Part shown: one piece after another, positions 18,035 through 28,448 of the stretch
Position numbering within the stretch: position 1 is the first letter of the stretch
Layout of the letters: the number at the start of each line of letters is the position of its first letter
DNA from: Brevibacillus panacihumi W25
GTDB lineage: Bacteria; Bacillota; Bacilli; Brevibacillales; Brevibacillaceae
Assembly: GCF_000503775.1 (NCBI RefSeq)
Contig: NZ_KI629782.1
Span: 744,001-808,000 of the forward strand
DNA length: 64,000 bases
Direction: 5' to 3'
Notes under the pieces: generated by a model
Database searches by the model: none
Seen by the model: the letters and a program-made list of their open reading frames with translations, nothing else
What the model was told of the DNA's origin: nothing
Position numbers and translations under genes: made by a program

Positions 18035-18952
18035 TCAAGCTAAACTTGTACGCCCGTATTCACGCGAGGATTTCTTTTTCCCCATTTCTTTATCATCGTC
18101 GTGGTCATCGTCACGGTCGTCATCTCGATCGTCTCCGTCATCTTTCTTGTTATCCTTCTTCTTCTTCTCTTTTTCGTCCTCTTTGGATTTCTTCCCTTTG
18201 TCATCATCGGATTTCTCCTCCAGGCCGAAAGGAAATGCCGGTGGCTTTGGTTCCCTTGGCACTGGCTTTGGAGGGACCATGACAGGTACGGAATCAGCTG
18301 GTTGGCCAACCTTGGCCGGTGGCGGTTCCGGAGCTTTCGTTACCGGTTTGGAAGGAGTCTGGGCTTTTTTCTGCTGCTTCGGCGGCTGTTTCGTTTCCTC
18401 CTGTACAGGCGGCTCCTCACCCTGTTCGGGAAGAGGTGTAGGATTAGTGCTTGGTTGGGGAGCAGGCGGCCCGATAATAACAGGCGGTTCCGCAGCCGGC
18501 GGAGCGACAATCGACCCCTGGGTAGCGGGATCTATCTGCTCGTTTGCTTCCTTTCCGATGAGCATGACGCCTAACAATAGACATGCAGCCACGGCGGTGC
18601 TCCCGATTCGCGCAAACCAGACAGTCTTGTTTTTCCACTTTCTCGGTTCGGAAGGCGAAGCTGGCTTGCTTTTCACTTCCAGGGTTGGCAGGACTCCCGC
18701 ATTCAGATCGGCTTTTGCAGCAGGTGTGGCCACTGCTGACTCCAGCTTCGGCAAGATCGAATCCACGATGCTGATGGAGGGGACGACTGGGGGCAGCTGC
18801 TCTAATTGAAGAGACACGCTTTTCAAACGATTGTACTTTTGCTGCAAGTCGGTATCTTTCTCGAGAAGGGCAAACAATGCTCTTTGCTCGTCAGGAGACA
18901 AATCTCCGTCGAGATCCCGCTGCATCCATTCCCATATCTCTGTGTTAGTCAT
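18035..18952 (-). CDS. Anti-sigma factor with long charged tail
   Basis: A 305-residue protein cotranscribed with an ECF sigma factor; the start ATG overlaps the sigma stop (ATGA). The N-terminal 60 residues (EIWEWMQRDLDGDLSPDEQRA) look like a cytosolic sigma-binding domain without a clear zinc HxxxCxxC motif. One membrane helix is at about 113-132 (STAVAACLLLGVMLIG). The outside part is mostly low complexity: a proline/glutamine-rich stretch (about 155-235), then a tail of alternating acidic and lysine residues (about 240-295). The tail may touch the cell wall or bind cations. No release protease is encoded nearby. Confidence 0.75.
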   Translation of the reverse strand: MTNTEIWEWMQRDLDGDLSPDEQRALFALLEKDTDLQQKYNRLKSVSLQLEQLPPVVPSISIVDSILPKLESAVATPAAKADLNAGVLPTLEVKSKPASPSEPRKWKNKTVWFARIGSTAVAACLLLGVMLIGKEANEQIDPATQGSIVAPPAAEPPVIIGPPAPQPSTNPTPLPEQGEEPPVQEETKQPPKQQKKAQTPSKPVTKAPEPPPAKVGQPADSVPVMVPPKPVPREPKPPAFPFGLEEKSDDDKGKKSKEDEKEKKKKDNKKDDGDDRDDDRDDDHDDDKEMGKKKSSREYGRTSLA

Positions 18953-19497
18953 CAACCGATCCCCCCTTTCTGGTAGTCGTACAACAGCTCCTGCAACTGT
19001 TGTCTGGCCCGAAATAGATACGACTTTACCGTATTCAACGGCAATTCAAGCGTTTCCGCAATTTCCTGGTAGGAAAAATCCTCCAGATAGCGGAGTACTA
19101 CCACCACTCGGTACTGCTTGGGCAGTTTCCCAATGGCTTCTTGGATGTCATGAGACAATCCGGTGAGAAGGATTTCGTCTTCTACGTTGTTTCGATCAGG
19201 TATAATCATCTCGTGCTCGTCTATCGAGACCGTCTCTTTTTTCGCGCGAAACTTATCCATACAAACATTGCTGACGATTCGCTGTACCCAGGTAGAAAAC
19301 TTCGCCTTTTCCTGGTAGGTATCCAACTTTCGGTAAATGCGAATCAAAACTTCCTGGGACGCATCCAAAGCGTCCTGTTCATTGCCCAAGATATAATATG
19401 CGCTGCGGTAAACGGAGGTCTCAATAGATCGAAGCAGTTGAACAAGCGCCTCATGATCCCCGGTTTGCGCTAACCTGATCAGCTCTGCTTCCGGCAT
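18952..19497 (-). CDS. ECF-type RNA polymerase sigma factor
   Basis: A 181-residue sigma factor similar in layout to SigW/SigX. Region 2: DASQEVLIRIYRKLDTYQEKAKFSTWVQRI, with the loop to region 4 at residues 85-115. Region 4: YRVVVVLRYLEDFSYQEIAETLELPLNTVKSYL. Start ATG 19497 with a GGGGGGAGAAGAG ribosome site. Directly coupled to the membrane anti-sigma gene that follows. Probably an envelope-stress regulon; its own promoter could not be identified. Confidence 0.92.
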   Translation of the reverse strand: MPEAELIRLAQTGDHEALVQLLRSIETSVYRSAYYILGNEQDALDASQEVLIRIYRKLDTYQEKAKFSTWVQRIVSNVCMDKFRAKKETVSIDEHEMIIPDRNNVEDEILLTGLSHDIQEAIGKLPKQYRVVVVLRYLEDFSYQEIAETLELPLNTVKSYLFRARQQLQELLYDYQKGGIG

Positions 19498-19551
19498 ATT
19501 CTCTTCTCCCCCCTACAGACGGGTCGCTGCTAAAAAAGGTTGCAACCATAT

Positions 19552-21933
19552 TTATGTATCGGCTAATTGGGTCTTCCATGATATTCCTTTAGATGAAATC
19601 GTAAGGGTAACTGCTCCGTGTCGATCCGTACGGAAGAGATTCGTTCCGTGCTTTGCAAAACGCTCCAGTACTTCCGGTGAAGGATGTCCATACCTGTTGC
19701 GTTGACCGGCGGAAACAATCGCATAGCGAGGTGCTGTCGCTGTCAGAAAGGCTTCTGTGCTGGAAGTCTTGCTCCCGTGATGTGCGACTTTCAATACATC
19801 AATCACTGGAATGCCATTCTCAAGCAGCATATTCTCCCCGTCCGCTTCGATATCCCCTGTAAACAAGACTGTATTGCCGTACGCCGTAAGCTGCAGTACG
19901 ACAGAAGCGTTGTTGCCGGAGTAACCGGCGCTTCGTCCCGGATGAAGCCACTTCCACTCTACTCCAGGCATGTCTGTCCAACTCATGCCTGGCTCCCCGG
20001 ACCAAATCGGCACACTCTGCGCCTGAAACCGGGCTAGCAGCTCCAGTTCCTTCGCTTTTGAGGTCGTCCCGTTCGTCAACACAGCTCCAAACGTAATTCT
20101 CCCCAGGAGTGCGTCCATTCCTCCAATGTGATCCATGTCGCCGTGAGTCAGAACGACTCTGTCCACATGCGTGATTCCCCTCGAACGCAAAAAGGGGAGT
20201 ACGACATCCTTGCCTACCTCGTAAGGATCCCGTTTTTCGCGCCACGGCTCCCGGATTTCCCACGCGGTTTTTCCACCCGCATCCATTAAGTATACCTTCT
20301 TTTGACCAACTTCGACAATGATAGAATCCCCTTGCCCTACATCCAGGTACGTAATTCGGACTTCATTATGCCCGGAAAACGGTTGCCTCGCTACGATGAT
20401 CAAGCCGGCCAAGACGATCAGATAGAGGATCATGTCCCGTCTGCGATGATACCCGAGATCCCATAATTTGGGCAGCAAAAGTAAAAAGATACCATACCCG
20501 ATCAGCCACCACCAATCCGGGTGCGGCCAATGCGTGTAAGGAAGCCGCATATTTTCCAAAGCGAACAAGGGGGCATGCACCCATTCCAACAGCTGCGTGG
20601 ATAACCAGACAGGCACAGTCGCCAACGCCGGATGCAGGGTGCCGAAAAGAAGCGCGATATACCCCAGCGGCAATACTAGGGACGAAAGAAGAGGCGTCGC
20701 CAGGAGATTGACGAGCCAGGACCACGGAGAAAATTGATGAAAATGATAGACCACAAAAGGAAAAGAGACCATCTGCGCCGTCATGGTGACTGCAAGCAGG
20801 GTACGCAGCCAAACAGGCGTCTGCCCGCCTGCATACAAGCAATACGGGACATATCGGATCAAGCCGAGCGTAACGGCGAAGGACAACTGAAACCCTACAT
20901 TCCAAAGCTGATAGGGATCGTAGAGGAGCATGACAATCAAAGCGCCTGCCCATACCTCCCGGCCGTCCAGCCGCTTGTTCCACACCTGACAGGCAAGGGC
21001 GACCCCTCCCATTAACCCGGAGCGCACAGCCGAAGCGCTCGCCCCTACCAGCATCACATAGCCGATAATGAAGAGAACGGTCGTCACCAATGCGTGCTTG
21101 CGATTGATCCCGATGCGCTCAAGCAGCCACATGAACATGCTGCTAACCAGCGTCACATGCAAGCCTGAGATCGCCAAAATATGGCTTAATCCCAGCTCAG
21201 AGTACATTTCTCCCCACTCTACAGCGACATCCTCTCTGACCCCAAGAAGGAGAGATTTCATATAACCAGCCGTTTTTGGGTCCCCGAACAATTCATCGAC
21301 CCGGTTCGCTGCTTTTGCCTGCCAAGACTGAAAAAAGCTCCAGATTCCGGAGCCTGTCGAGGTCCACTTTATGTCCGCATAATTTGCTTCTGCCGTTACA
21401 TGTACGCGCTGGTAGTAGAGGTATTGCTTGTAATCAAATGCGTGCGGGTTGCGGGCAGTCGCGGGCAGCGCAAGTTGGACCGGGGCGACGAAGGTGCCGC
21501 CGTGTCTCCATGTTTCCACTTGCTTGGCCTCGGTTTCTGTATCCAGCTTGACGCGCAGAGCGACTCTTTCTTTGCCGGGAATATCGATCCAGCTTCCGTT
21601 TTTTTCTTTCCACGCCGACAGGAAGACAAACATCCTGGCCACGTCGCCGTCGCGCTGGACGGGTGCTTGCAGCTCGCCTTTCGCCCAAACAACCTTCTCG
21701 TCAGCTGCCAGTGGCTGCAATGAAGATCGGTGGAAAAATTCGTACCCGGTAAAATAGAGACCTGCTAGAATAGTGATCAGAAGATAGAGGGTCAGCCAGC
21801 GACGCTTGGGCTGGGGAAGCAATCGGCATACAGACAGCCAGATGCCTGCCGCAGCAAGCATCCATGCCGAATGTAGATACGCTGCTAGCAAATAGCCTGC
21901 AACGAGTGAAATACCCGCACCTAGTATCGTCAA
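19552..21933 (-). CDS. comEC: DNA uptake channel protein ComEC/Rec2
   Basis: A 793-residue competence protein that forms the membrane channel for transformation DNA. It has an N-terminal membrane pair and DUF4131 region, the Competence domain with helices (SHILAISGLHVTLVSSMFMW, a classic motif), then a C-terminal metallo-beta-lactamase domain (VGQGDSIIVE, THGDMDHIGG, LKVAHHGSKTSS) thought to be a nuclease. TTG start with a GGGGGGAG site. In B. subtilis it follows comEA and comEB; here it faces away from both asnB and comEA on the opposite strand, so its control must differ. Confidence 0.95.
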   Translation of the reverse strand: MTILGAGISLVAGYLLAAYLHSAWMLAAAGIWLSVCRLLPQPKRRWLTLYLLITILAGLYFTGYEFFHRSSLQPLAADEKVVWAKGELQAPVQRDGDVARMFVFLSAWKEKNGSWIDIPGKERVALRVKLDTETEAKQVETWRHGGTFVAPVQLALPATARNPHAFDYKQYLYYQRVHVTAEANYADIKWTSTGSGIWSFFQSWQAKAANRVDELFGDPKTAGYMKSLLLGVREDVAVEWGEMYSELGLSHILAISGLHVTLVSSMFMWLLERIGINRKHALVTTVLFIIGYVMLVGASASAVRSGLMGGVALACQVWNKRLDGREVWAGALIVMLLYDPYQLWNVGFQLSFAVTLGLIRYVPYCLYAGGQTPVWLRTLLAVTMTAQMVSFPFVVYHFHQFSPWSWLVNLLATPLLSSLVLPLGYIALLFGTLHPALATVPVWLSTQLLEWVHAPLFALENMRLPYTHWPHPDWWWLIGYGIFLLLLPKLWDLGYHRRRDMILYLIVLAGLIIVARQPFSGHNEVRITYLDVGQGDSIIVEVGQKKVYLMDAGGKTAWEIREPWREKRDPYEVGKDVVLPFLRSRGITHVDRVVLTHGDMDHIGGMDALLGRITFGAVLTNGTTSKAKELELLARFQAQSVPIWSGEPGMSWTDMPGVEWKWLHPGRSAGYSGNNASVVLQLTAYGNTVLFTGDIEADGENMLLENGIPVIDVLKVAHHGSKTSSTEAFLTATAPRYAIVSAGQRNRYGHPSPEVLERFAKHGTNLFRTDRHGAVTLTISSKGISWKTQLADT

Positions 21934-22132
21934 TCTGCTCCCCCCGTCCCTTGTCGAAAACTTCTTTTCAAATCGAAGTTTAGCTCGTTATCCCGGGACA
22001 AAAATAGGAAGTAGAAAGCCCTTTTACCCATCGATTTTCCGACATTTTCAGGTCATTTGGAGAGATTGCGCTGGCACTCGATCTTATGATAGAGTTAGCA
22101 AGAGCAATCAGTGAGAGGAAGAGTCATTTCAT

Positions 22133-24058
22133 ATGTGTGGAATCGTATCGCTCTATAACAAGCGGCAAGCGCCTGTTCAACAAGAAACAATCAGCGCGAT
22201 GACAGGTGTCATCCTGCACCGTGGTCCAGACGACGATGGTTTTCATCTCGAAGAAAACATCGCCCTGGGCTTTCGTCGTTTAAGCATCATCGACGTGGAA
22301 GGCGGGCATCAACCCCTGTTCAACGAGACGCGTGATATGTGGATTATCGGCAATGGAGAAATATATAACTACAAAGAACTGCAGCAATGGTTGAAGGATT
22401 CCGGACACATCTTCCAAACCGATTCTGATATTGAAACGATCCTGCATCTCTACGAAGAAGTAGGGACAGATGCGCCGAAGCATCTGCGCGGCATGTTCGG
22501 TTTTACCATCTGGGACGGACGCAAAAAACGGCTGTTCGGCGCGCGCGACCACTTCGGGATCAAGCCTCTTTACTATGTTGAAACCGCTGATTCCATCGGG
22601 ATCGCAAGCGAGATCAAAAGCCTTCTGGAGCTGCCAGGGTTGAAGCGCGAAGTCAATCCTACAGCTTTTTACCACTATCTTACCTTTCAATACGTCCCTG
22701 ATCCCGAAACGATGTACAAGGGGATCTATCGCATTCCCCCAGCCCATTCGTTTATTGTGGAGCAGGATCAAATCACCCTGGAACGCTACTGGGACGTTCA
22801 CTTTCAGCCTGATGAGGGCAAATCCTTTTCCTATTTTGTCGAGGGCACACGCAACATCATGCTGGAATCCATCGACAAGCATCGAATCAGTGAAGTGCCC
22901 CGGGGAGCCTTTCTTTCCAGCGGCGTAGATTCAAGCAGCATCGTAGCCATGCTGCGCACGTTTGAACCTGTCAAAACCTTCTCCGTCGGCTCGGATATTC
23001 CTGGATACAGCGAGCTGGACTTCGCCAAACGGACCGCTTCTTTTCTCGGCACGGAACATCACGAGCTGGTCGTTAATGCCCAGCAGTACATGGATGAACT
23101 GCCCAGACTTATCTGGCATCAGGACGAACCCGTCGCAGACCCATCTGCGATTCTACTCTACTTTGTGGCAAAGCTGGCAAGTGAGCATGTGACTGTAGTC
23201 TTGTCCGGTGAAGGGGCCGACGAATTTTTTGGCGGCTACAATATCTACCGCGAGCCCCAGTCCCTGAAAATGTTTTCCGGAATGCCCGGTTGGATGCGCC
23301 ACTCCATCGGATCCTTGGCTGAACATCTGCCGGACCAGGTAAAAGGAAAAAATTTCCTGATCCGCGGATCAAAAACCGTGGAAGAACGCTTCTTCGGAAA
23401 CGCCCTGATTTTCAGTGAAGAAATGAAAAGACGCGTGGTCATGGAGGATATTGCCAACTCCAGCTCCTACATCTCGCCGTTTTCGATCACCAAGGAAATT
23501 TACAAGCGGGCCAGCGAGTATGATGACGTCACCAAAATGCAGTATCTGGATATTCATACCTGGCTGCGCGGCAACATCCTGATGAAGGCTGACAAGATGA
23601 CGATGGCCAACTCGCTGGAGCTGCGCGTTCCGTTCATCGATACGAAGGTGTTTGAATTCGCGGCGACGATTCCCACGAAATACAAGATCGCGAATGGCAC
23701 GACCAAGCATGTGTTGCGCGAAGCCATGAAGGACTTCTTGCCTGCGGAAATCAAATCTAAAAAGAAACTGGGCTTCCCGGTTCCTACCCGCACCTGGCTG
23801 AAAAGCGAATTCTACCAATGGGCCAAGGAATTGATTTTCGAGTCCAAGGTAGACAACCTGATCAACAAGGCATATGTGCTGTACATGCTGGACGAACACC
23901 GAGAAGGAAATGCGGACTACAGCCGTAAAATCTGGACGATTCTCGTCTTCATGCTGTGGCATCAGATATTTATCGAGCAGCGCTATACCTTTGACCCGTA
24001 CGTGAGTCCCAATGTTGACTTGAGACGCAAGAAAAACAGTTTGCAGCACATTGGGTAA
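22133..24058 (+). CDS. asnB: Asparagine synthase (glutamine-hydrolysing)
   Basis: A 641-residue class II glutamine amidotransferase. The catalytic cysteine is residue 2 (MCGIVS), with RGPDDDG and GNGEIYNY in the glutaminase domain. The synthetase domain has the PP-loop GAFLSSGVDSSSIVA and LSGEGADEFFGGYNIY. It makes asparagine from aspartate, glutamine and ATP. The length matches AsnO/YisO of B. subtilis, which is linked to sporulation. It is inserted between comEC and comEA. Confidence 0.94.
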   Translation: MCGIVSLYNKRQAPVQQETISAMTGVILHRGPDDDGFHLEENIALGFRRLSIIDVEGGHQPLFNETRDMWIIGNGEIYNYKELQQWLKDSGHIFQTDSDIETILHLYEEVGTDAPKHLRGMFGFTIWDGRKKRLFGARDHFGIKPLYYVETADSIGIASEIKSLLELPGLKREVNPTAFYHYLTFQYVPDPETMYKGIYRIPPAHSFIVEQDQITLERYWDVHFQPDEGKSFSYFVEGTRNIMLESIDKHRISEVPRGAFLSSGVDSSSIVAMLRTFEPVKTFSVGSDIPGYSELDFAKRTASFLGTEHHELVVNAQQYMDELPRLIWHQDEPVADPSAILLYFVAKLASEHVTVVLSGEGADEFFGGYNIYREPQSLKMFSGMPGWMRHSIGSLAEHLPDQVKGKNFLIRGSKTVEERFFGNALIFSEEMKRRVVMEDIANSSSYISPFSITKEIYKRASEYDDVTKMQYLDIHTWLRGNILMKADKMTMANSLELRVPFIDTKVFEFAATIPTKYKIANGTTKHVLREAMKDFLPAEIKSKKKLGFPVPTRTWLKSEFYQWAKELIFESKVDNLINKAYVLYMLDEHREGNADYSRKIWTILVFMLWHQIFIEQRYTFDPYVSPNVDLRRKKNSLQHIG

Positions 24059-24159
24059 CCCCGTTTGTCCCAGATCATATTTGCAGCCCCCCTCTTTCTT
24101 TTCGTAGCATCTGTGGTAGAGATACCCTGCAGATGTACGTCAAGGAGGAGGGGGTTTTA

Positions 24160-24909
24160 TTGTTGTGGGAATGGTGGCAGCGCTATCGACGGCTGATGAT
24201 GATTGCGGGATCATTGCTTTTTTTGGCGGGCAGCGTCTGGCTCTATACATGGGATACCCAAGAGGCAAACGAGGATTGGCCGCTTTCTCCCGTGATCGTG
24301 CATGGCAAAGAAGTGCAAACGCAGACGCTCTTACAGGAAGATGAAGATCCCTCGGAAAAGCAAAATGAGAAGAAAAAGGATGAATCCACACCTGCAGCCG
24401 AGAAATCGGTCGCCCCGTCCCCCATCTATGTCGATGTGAAGGGACAGGTGCAGCAGCCGGGCTTGTACGAGTTGAAAGCAGGTATGCGGGTAGCGGATGC
24501 CATCTCTTTGGCAGGAGGTTCTCTTCCTGATGCAGACCTGGATCAGATTAATCTCGCACAGCCTCTGACGGATGGCGCCGCGGTTGTCATTCCAAAAAAG
24601 TCCGCCCGATCAGACGGACTATCGGCAGTTCGTCCCCTTCCTGGCATGCTGCCGCAGCTCTCCGCGGACGCGACAGGAGTCACAGGCACTGGCAGTACCT
24701 CTGCCCAGGCAGACAGCCGCGTAAACCTCAACACCGCCACAGCAGAAGAACTAATGACCCTGCCTGGGATCGGACAGGCAAAAGCTCAAGCCATTCTTGC
24801 CTATCGGACAGAGAAACGCCCCTTCCGCACTCCGGAGGAACTCAAAAACATCTCGGGTATCGGCGAAAAAATGTACGAGCGTCTTAAGGACCGGATCCGC
24901 GTGCAATGA
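24160..24909 (+). CDS. comEA: Competence protein ComEA
   Basis: A 249-residue surface DNA receptor. A single N-terminal membrane helix (MMIAGSLLFLAGSVWLY) is followed by a charged linker, a SLBB-like domain (YVDVKGQVQQPGLYELKAGMRV), and a C-terminal helix-hairpin-helix pair (NLNTATAEELMTLPGIGQAKAQAIL) that binds DNA. TTG at 24160 is preferred because the AAGGAGG site lies inside the longer frame, which opens at ATG 24133. It passes incoming DNA to ComEC. Confidence 0.92.
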   Translation: MLWEWWQRYRRLMMIAGSLLFLAGSVWLYTWDTQEANEDWPLSPVIVHGKEVQTQTLLQEDEDPSEKQNEKKKDESTPAAEKSVAPSPIYVDVKGQVQQPGLYELKAGMRVADAISLAGGSLPDADLDQINLAQPLTDGAAVVIPKKSARSDGLSAVRPLPGMLPQLSADATGVTGTGSTSAQADSRVNLNTATAEELMTLPGIGQAKAQAILAYRTEKRPFRTPEELKNISGIGEKMYERLKDRIRVQ

Positions 24910-24974
24910 ATGCCAACGAATCGGCATGAACCTCCCTTTCCTGACATATGATGAAATGAATTGTGGAGGGAGGT

Positions 24975-25817
24975 ATGGATTTGAACAGGATTGGTGTTGT
25001 AGGAACGGGCAGTATGGGCAGCATCGTGCTGGAAGCATGGTTGAAAGCCAACGCCCTCTCCCCCAGCCAGCTCATCATCAGCAACCGCACCCCTGCAAAA
25101 GCCGAGCAATTGGCAGAGAAATACCCTGGCTTGGCCGTCGCACGAGACAATGCTGAGATCGCACGTTCTGCTTCGATACTGGTGCTCTGCGTCAAACCGT
25201 TGGAATACAGCCTGATGCTGCAACAGCTCTCATCTGCCCTGACTGAAGACCACCTGCTGATTACCATAACCAGCCCCATCAGATTGGAGCAATTGGAGGC
25301 TCAAGTCCCCTGTCCTGTCGCGAGGGTAGTTCCCAGCATCACCAATGCTGCCAGAAGCGGTGTCAGTCTATGTGAATTTGGCTCACGGATTACCGAAGAG
25401 CATCGAGAGCGAATTTTTTCCCTGTTCTCAGCAATCAGCCATCCCATCGAGGTAACCGAGGGCTTTTTGCGTGTCAGCTCTGACCTGACTAGCTGCGGGC
25501 CGGCATTCGTCAGTTATATCTTGCAGCAAATGATTGAAGACGCCGTAAAGGAAACCGGAATTTCTCATGATGCCGCTACCTATCTGGTATCTCAAATGTT
25601 GATAGGCATGGGCGAGCTGCTGCAGCAGGAGTTGTTCACCTTACCGTCTCTCCAGCAGCGGGTCTGTGTCCCGGGAGGCATCACCGGTGAAGGACTGTCT
25701 GTCTTGCAGGGCGCCATCCCGGGTGTGTTCGCAGAAGTCTTTCGGCGTACACACGCCAAATTCGCTGAAGACCTCGAACACGTTCAGAGCCAGTGGAGCA
25801 GCAAGGTGCCGGATTGA
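24975..25817 (+). CDS. comER: ComER, pyrroline-5-carboxylate reductase family
   Basis: A 280-residue protein with an N-terminal Rossmann fold (RIGVVGTGSMGSIVLEAW) and a C-terminal P5C-reductase dimerisation domain (CVPGGITGEGLSVLQG). It matches ComER, the divergent neighbour of comEA in B. subtilis, but here both genes read the same way. ATG 24975 has a GTGGAGGGAGG site. Enzyme activity is not certain; ComER is linked to biofilm and sporulation control in Bacillus. Confidence 0.88.
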   Translation: MDLNRIGVVGTGSMGSIVLEAWLKANALSPSQLIISNRTPAKAEQLAEKYPGLAVARDNAEIARSASILVLCVKPLEYSLMLQQLSSALTEDHLLITITSPIRLEQLEAQVPCPVARVVPSITNAARSGVSLCEFGSRITEEHRERIFSLFSAISHPIEVTEGFLRVSSDLTSCGPAFVSYILQQMIEDAVKETGISHDAATYLVSQMLIGMGELLQQELFTLPSLQQRVCVPGGITGEGLSVLQGAIPGVFAEVFRRTHAKFAEDLEHVQSQWSSKVPD

Positions 25818-25835
25818 CCCTTTTTGGCTCCTGAT

Positions 25836-25876
25836 GAAAAAAGGAGTGGCACCTGCGATAGGCGCCACTCCTTTTA
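25836..25876. terminator. Bidirectional terminator between comER and leuS
   Basis: AAAAGGAGTGGC(A/G)CC hairpin with A tract on the left and T tract on the right, serving two convergent genes. Confidence 0.88.
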
Positions 25877-25903
25877 CATATGCTATTCTTTTAGGTTCTC
25901 CGT

Positions 25904-28321
25904 TTAGCGAACGACGATGTTAACCAGTTTTCCAGGAACGGCAATCACTTTGACAATTGTTTTGCCTGCGAGGAGTTCCTTGATCGTCTCATTCTCCATC
26001 GCCAGTGCTTCCATCTGCTCCTTCGTCGCGTCGGACGCAATCAGCAGCTTCTCTTTGTTTTTGCCGTTTACCTGCAGGACGATCTCAACCTCGTCTTCTA
26101 CCAGCTTCGACTCGTCGTAGGTCGGCCATGCTGCGTAAGCAATCGTCTCTTTATGTCCCAACTTCTCCCACAGCTCTTCGCCCAGATGAGGAGTGATGGG
26201 GGAGAGCATTTTAACGAAGTCTTCCATGTATTTCTTCGGCAATACATCCGCCTTGTAGGCTTCATTGATAAAGACCATCAGTTGGGAGATGCCGGTATTG
26301 AAGCGAAGTCCTTCGTAATCCTCCGTTACTTTTTTCACGGTTTGGTGGTAGACGCGTTCCATCGCATTCGGCTTGTCGGTATTTACGATCTTCGGATTCA
26401 ATTCCCCGTTGTCGTTGACGTACAGACGATAGACACGATCCAGGAAGCGGCGTGCACCGTCCAAGCCTTTGGTGGACCAGGCGATCGAGGCATCCAAAGG
26501 TCCCATAAACATTTCGTACAAGCGCAGCGTATCTGCACCATGGCTTTGGACAATATCGTCCGGATTGACGACATTTCCTTTGGACTTGCTCATTTTTTCG
26601 TTGTTTTCACCCAGGATCATTCCTTGGTTGAACAGCTTTTGGAACGGTTCCTTCGTCGGTACGACGCCGATGTCGTAAAGGAATTTATGCCAGAAGCGAG
26701 CATAGAGCAAGTGCAGAACAGCGTGTTCGGCACCGCCGATGTAAATGTCGATCGGCAGCCATTCTTTCAGCTTGTCTGGATCAGCCATTGCCTTGTCGTT
26801 GTGCGGGTCGATAAATCGCAGGAAGTACCAGCAGCTGCCCGCCCATTGCGGCATAGTGTTGGTCTCGCGACGAGCTTTTTGTCCCGTTTCCTTGTCGATG
26901 ATATTGATCCAGTCGGTGATGTTCGCAAGCGGCGATTCGCCTGTACCGGACGGCTTGATCTCCTTGGTTTTCGGCAAGACGACCGGCAGCTCTTCTTCGG
27001 GTACGACTTTCATCGTGCCGTCTTCCAGATGGATGATCGGAATCGGCTCTCCCCAGTAGCGTTGACGGCTGAACAGCCAGTCGCGCAAGCGGTACGTAAC
27101 TTTGCGGCTTCCTTTTTTGTTTTCCTCCAGCCACTCGATCATCTTGTTGATCGCCTGTTCCTTGTTCAGACCATCGAGGAAACCGGAGTTGATATGTTCT
27201 CCATCGCCTGCGTACGCCTCCTTGGAGATGTCGCCGCCGGCAATGACCTGTTTGATCGGCAAGTCAAAGGTTTTGGCAAATTCGTAGTCGCGCTCGTCAT
27301 GAGCCGGAACCGCCATAATCGAACCCGTTCCGTAGCTGATCAGCACATAATCGGCAATCCAGATCGGCAGGCGTTCGCCATTGACCGGATTGATCGCATA
27401 GGCTCCGGTAAAGACGCCCGTTTTTTCTTTCGCCAGATCGGTACGCTCCAGATCGCTCTTGTGCTTCGCTTGTTCCAGATACGCTTCGACAGCTGCTTTT
27501 TGTTCACTGGTCGTAATTTTTTCAACCAGCTTATGCTCAGGCGCCAGGACCGCGTAGGTCGCTCCATAGAGAGTGTCAGGACGCGTGGTAAACACAGTGA
27601 AGGATTCGTCATGGCCTTCGATGCCAAATGTCACCTCTGCCCCCTCAGAACGGCCGATCCAGTTGCGCTGCATCTCTTTGATGCTCTCCGGCCAGTCCAG
27701 CTCTTCCAGGTCGGCCAAGAGGCGTTCTGCGTAAGCGGTAATTTTCAACACCCATTGCTTCATCGGACGACGCTCTACAGGGTGGCCGCCGCGCTCGCTT
27801 TTGCCGTCAATGACTTCTTCGTTGGCCAGGACGGTTCCCAAAGCCGGGCACCAGTTTACCGCTACTTCGTCGATGTAGGCGAGTCCATGCTCGTACAGCT
27901 TGGTGAAGATCCACTGTGTCCATTTGTAGTAGTGCGGGTCTGTCGTGTTGATCTCTCTGTCCCAATCGTAGGAGAAGCCCAATGCCTTGATCTGGCGACG
28001 GAAATTGTTGATGTTGTGCTCGGTGAATTCCGCAGGGTCATTCCCTGTATCTAGCGCATATTGCTCCGCAGGCAGTCCGAAGGCATCCCAGCCCATCGGG
28101 TGCAGGACATTGTAGCCTTGCATCCGCTTCATACGAGACAAAATATCGGTAGCCGTATATCCTTCCGGGTGACCGACGTGAAGTCCGGCTCCCGACGGGT
28201 ACGGAAACATATCCAGGGCATAGAACTTTTTCTTGTTTTTGTCTTCGGAGGTCTTGAAGGTTTTGTTCTGTTCCCAGTATTGCTGCCATTTCTTCTCGAC
28301 ATTTTGATGACTAAAAACCAT
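25904..28321 (-). CDS. leuS: Leucyl-tRNA synthetase
   Basis: An 805-residue class I aminoacyl-tRNA synthetase that charges tRNA-Leu. The HIGH-type motif is HVGHPEGY near residue 47. The CP1 editing domain spans about 220-420 ([12 protein letters not shown], then [12 protein letters not shown]). The KMSKS motif is intact ([10 protein letters not shown]). Anticodon-binding and C-terminal domains follow. It is controlled by a T-box leader immediately upstream. The 633-residue plus-strand frame across it is a shadow. Confidence 0.98.
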   Translation of the reverse strand: MVFSHQNVEKKWQQYWEQNKTFKTSEDKNKKKFYALDMFPYPSGAGLHVGHPEGYTATDILSRMKRMQGYNVLHPMGWDAFGLPAEQYALDTGNDPAEFTEHNINNFRRQIKALGFSYDWDREINTTDPHYYKWTQWIFTKLYEHGLAYIDEVAVNWCPALGTVLANEEVIDGKSERGGHPVERRPMKQWVLKITAYAERLLADLEELDWPESIKEMQRNWIGRSEGAEVTFGIEGHDESFTVFTTRPDTLYGATYAVLAPEHKLVEKITTSEQKAAVEAYLEQAKHKSDLERTDLAKEKTGVFTGAYAINPVNGERLPIWIADYVLISYGTGSIMAVPAHDERDYEFAKTFDLPIKQVIAGGDISKEAYAGDGEHINSGFLDGLNKEQAINKMIEWLEENKKGSRKVTYRLRDWLFSRQRYWGEPIPIIHLEDGTMKVVPEEELPVVLPKTKEIKPSGTGESPLANITDWINIIDKETGQKARRETNTMPQWAGSCWYFLRFIDPHNDKAMADPDKLKEWLPIDIYIGGAEHAVLHLLYARFWHKFLYDIGVVPTKEPFQKLFNQGMILGENNEKMSKSKGNVVNPDDIVQSHGADTLRLYEMFMGPLDASIAWSTKGLDGARRFLDRVYRLYVNDNGELNPKIVNTDKPNAMERVYHQTVKKVTEDYEGLRFNTGISQLMVFINEAYKADVLPKKYMEDFVKMLSPITPHLGEELWEKLGHKETIAYAAWPTYDESKLVEDEVEIVLQVNGKNKEKLLIASDATKEQMEALAMENETIKELLAGKTIVKVIAVPGKLVNIVVR

Positions 28322-28448
28322 GGTAAAGCACTCCCATCTCGGAAAAATTAGAAAAACTAGGCTTATCGCCCAAATCCAATGGCGAAAGCTTTCGTTTTTC
28401 TTATACTTTCACCCTTTATCGCGTTAGCGAAATTATCTTTTGAAAGTA

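Noticed and set aside
18060-18200. GAC/GAT-like low-complexity tandem repeats
   Set aside because: They encode the Asp/Lys tail of the anti-sigma protein in frame.
24133-24160. ATG 24133 as comEA start
   Set aside because: The strong AAGGAGG lies downstream of this ATG and fits the TTG at 24160.
26153-28054. A 633-residue open frame on the plus strand
   Set aside because: It lies exactly opposite leuS, has no domain and is a codon-bias shadow.
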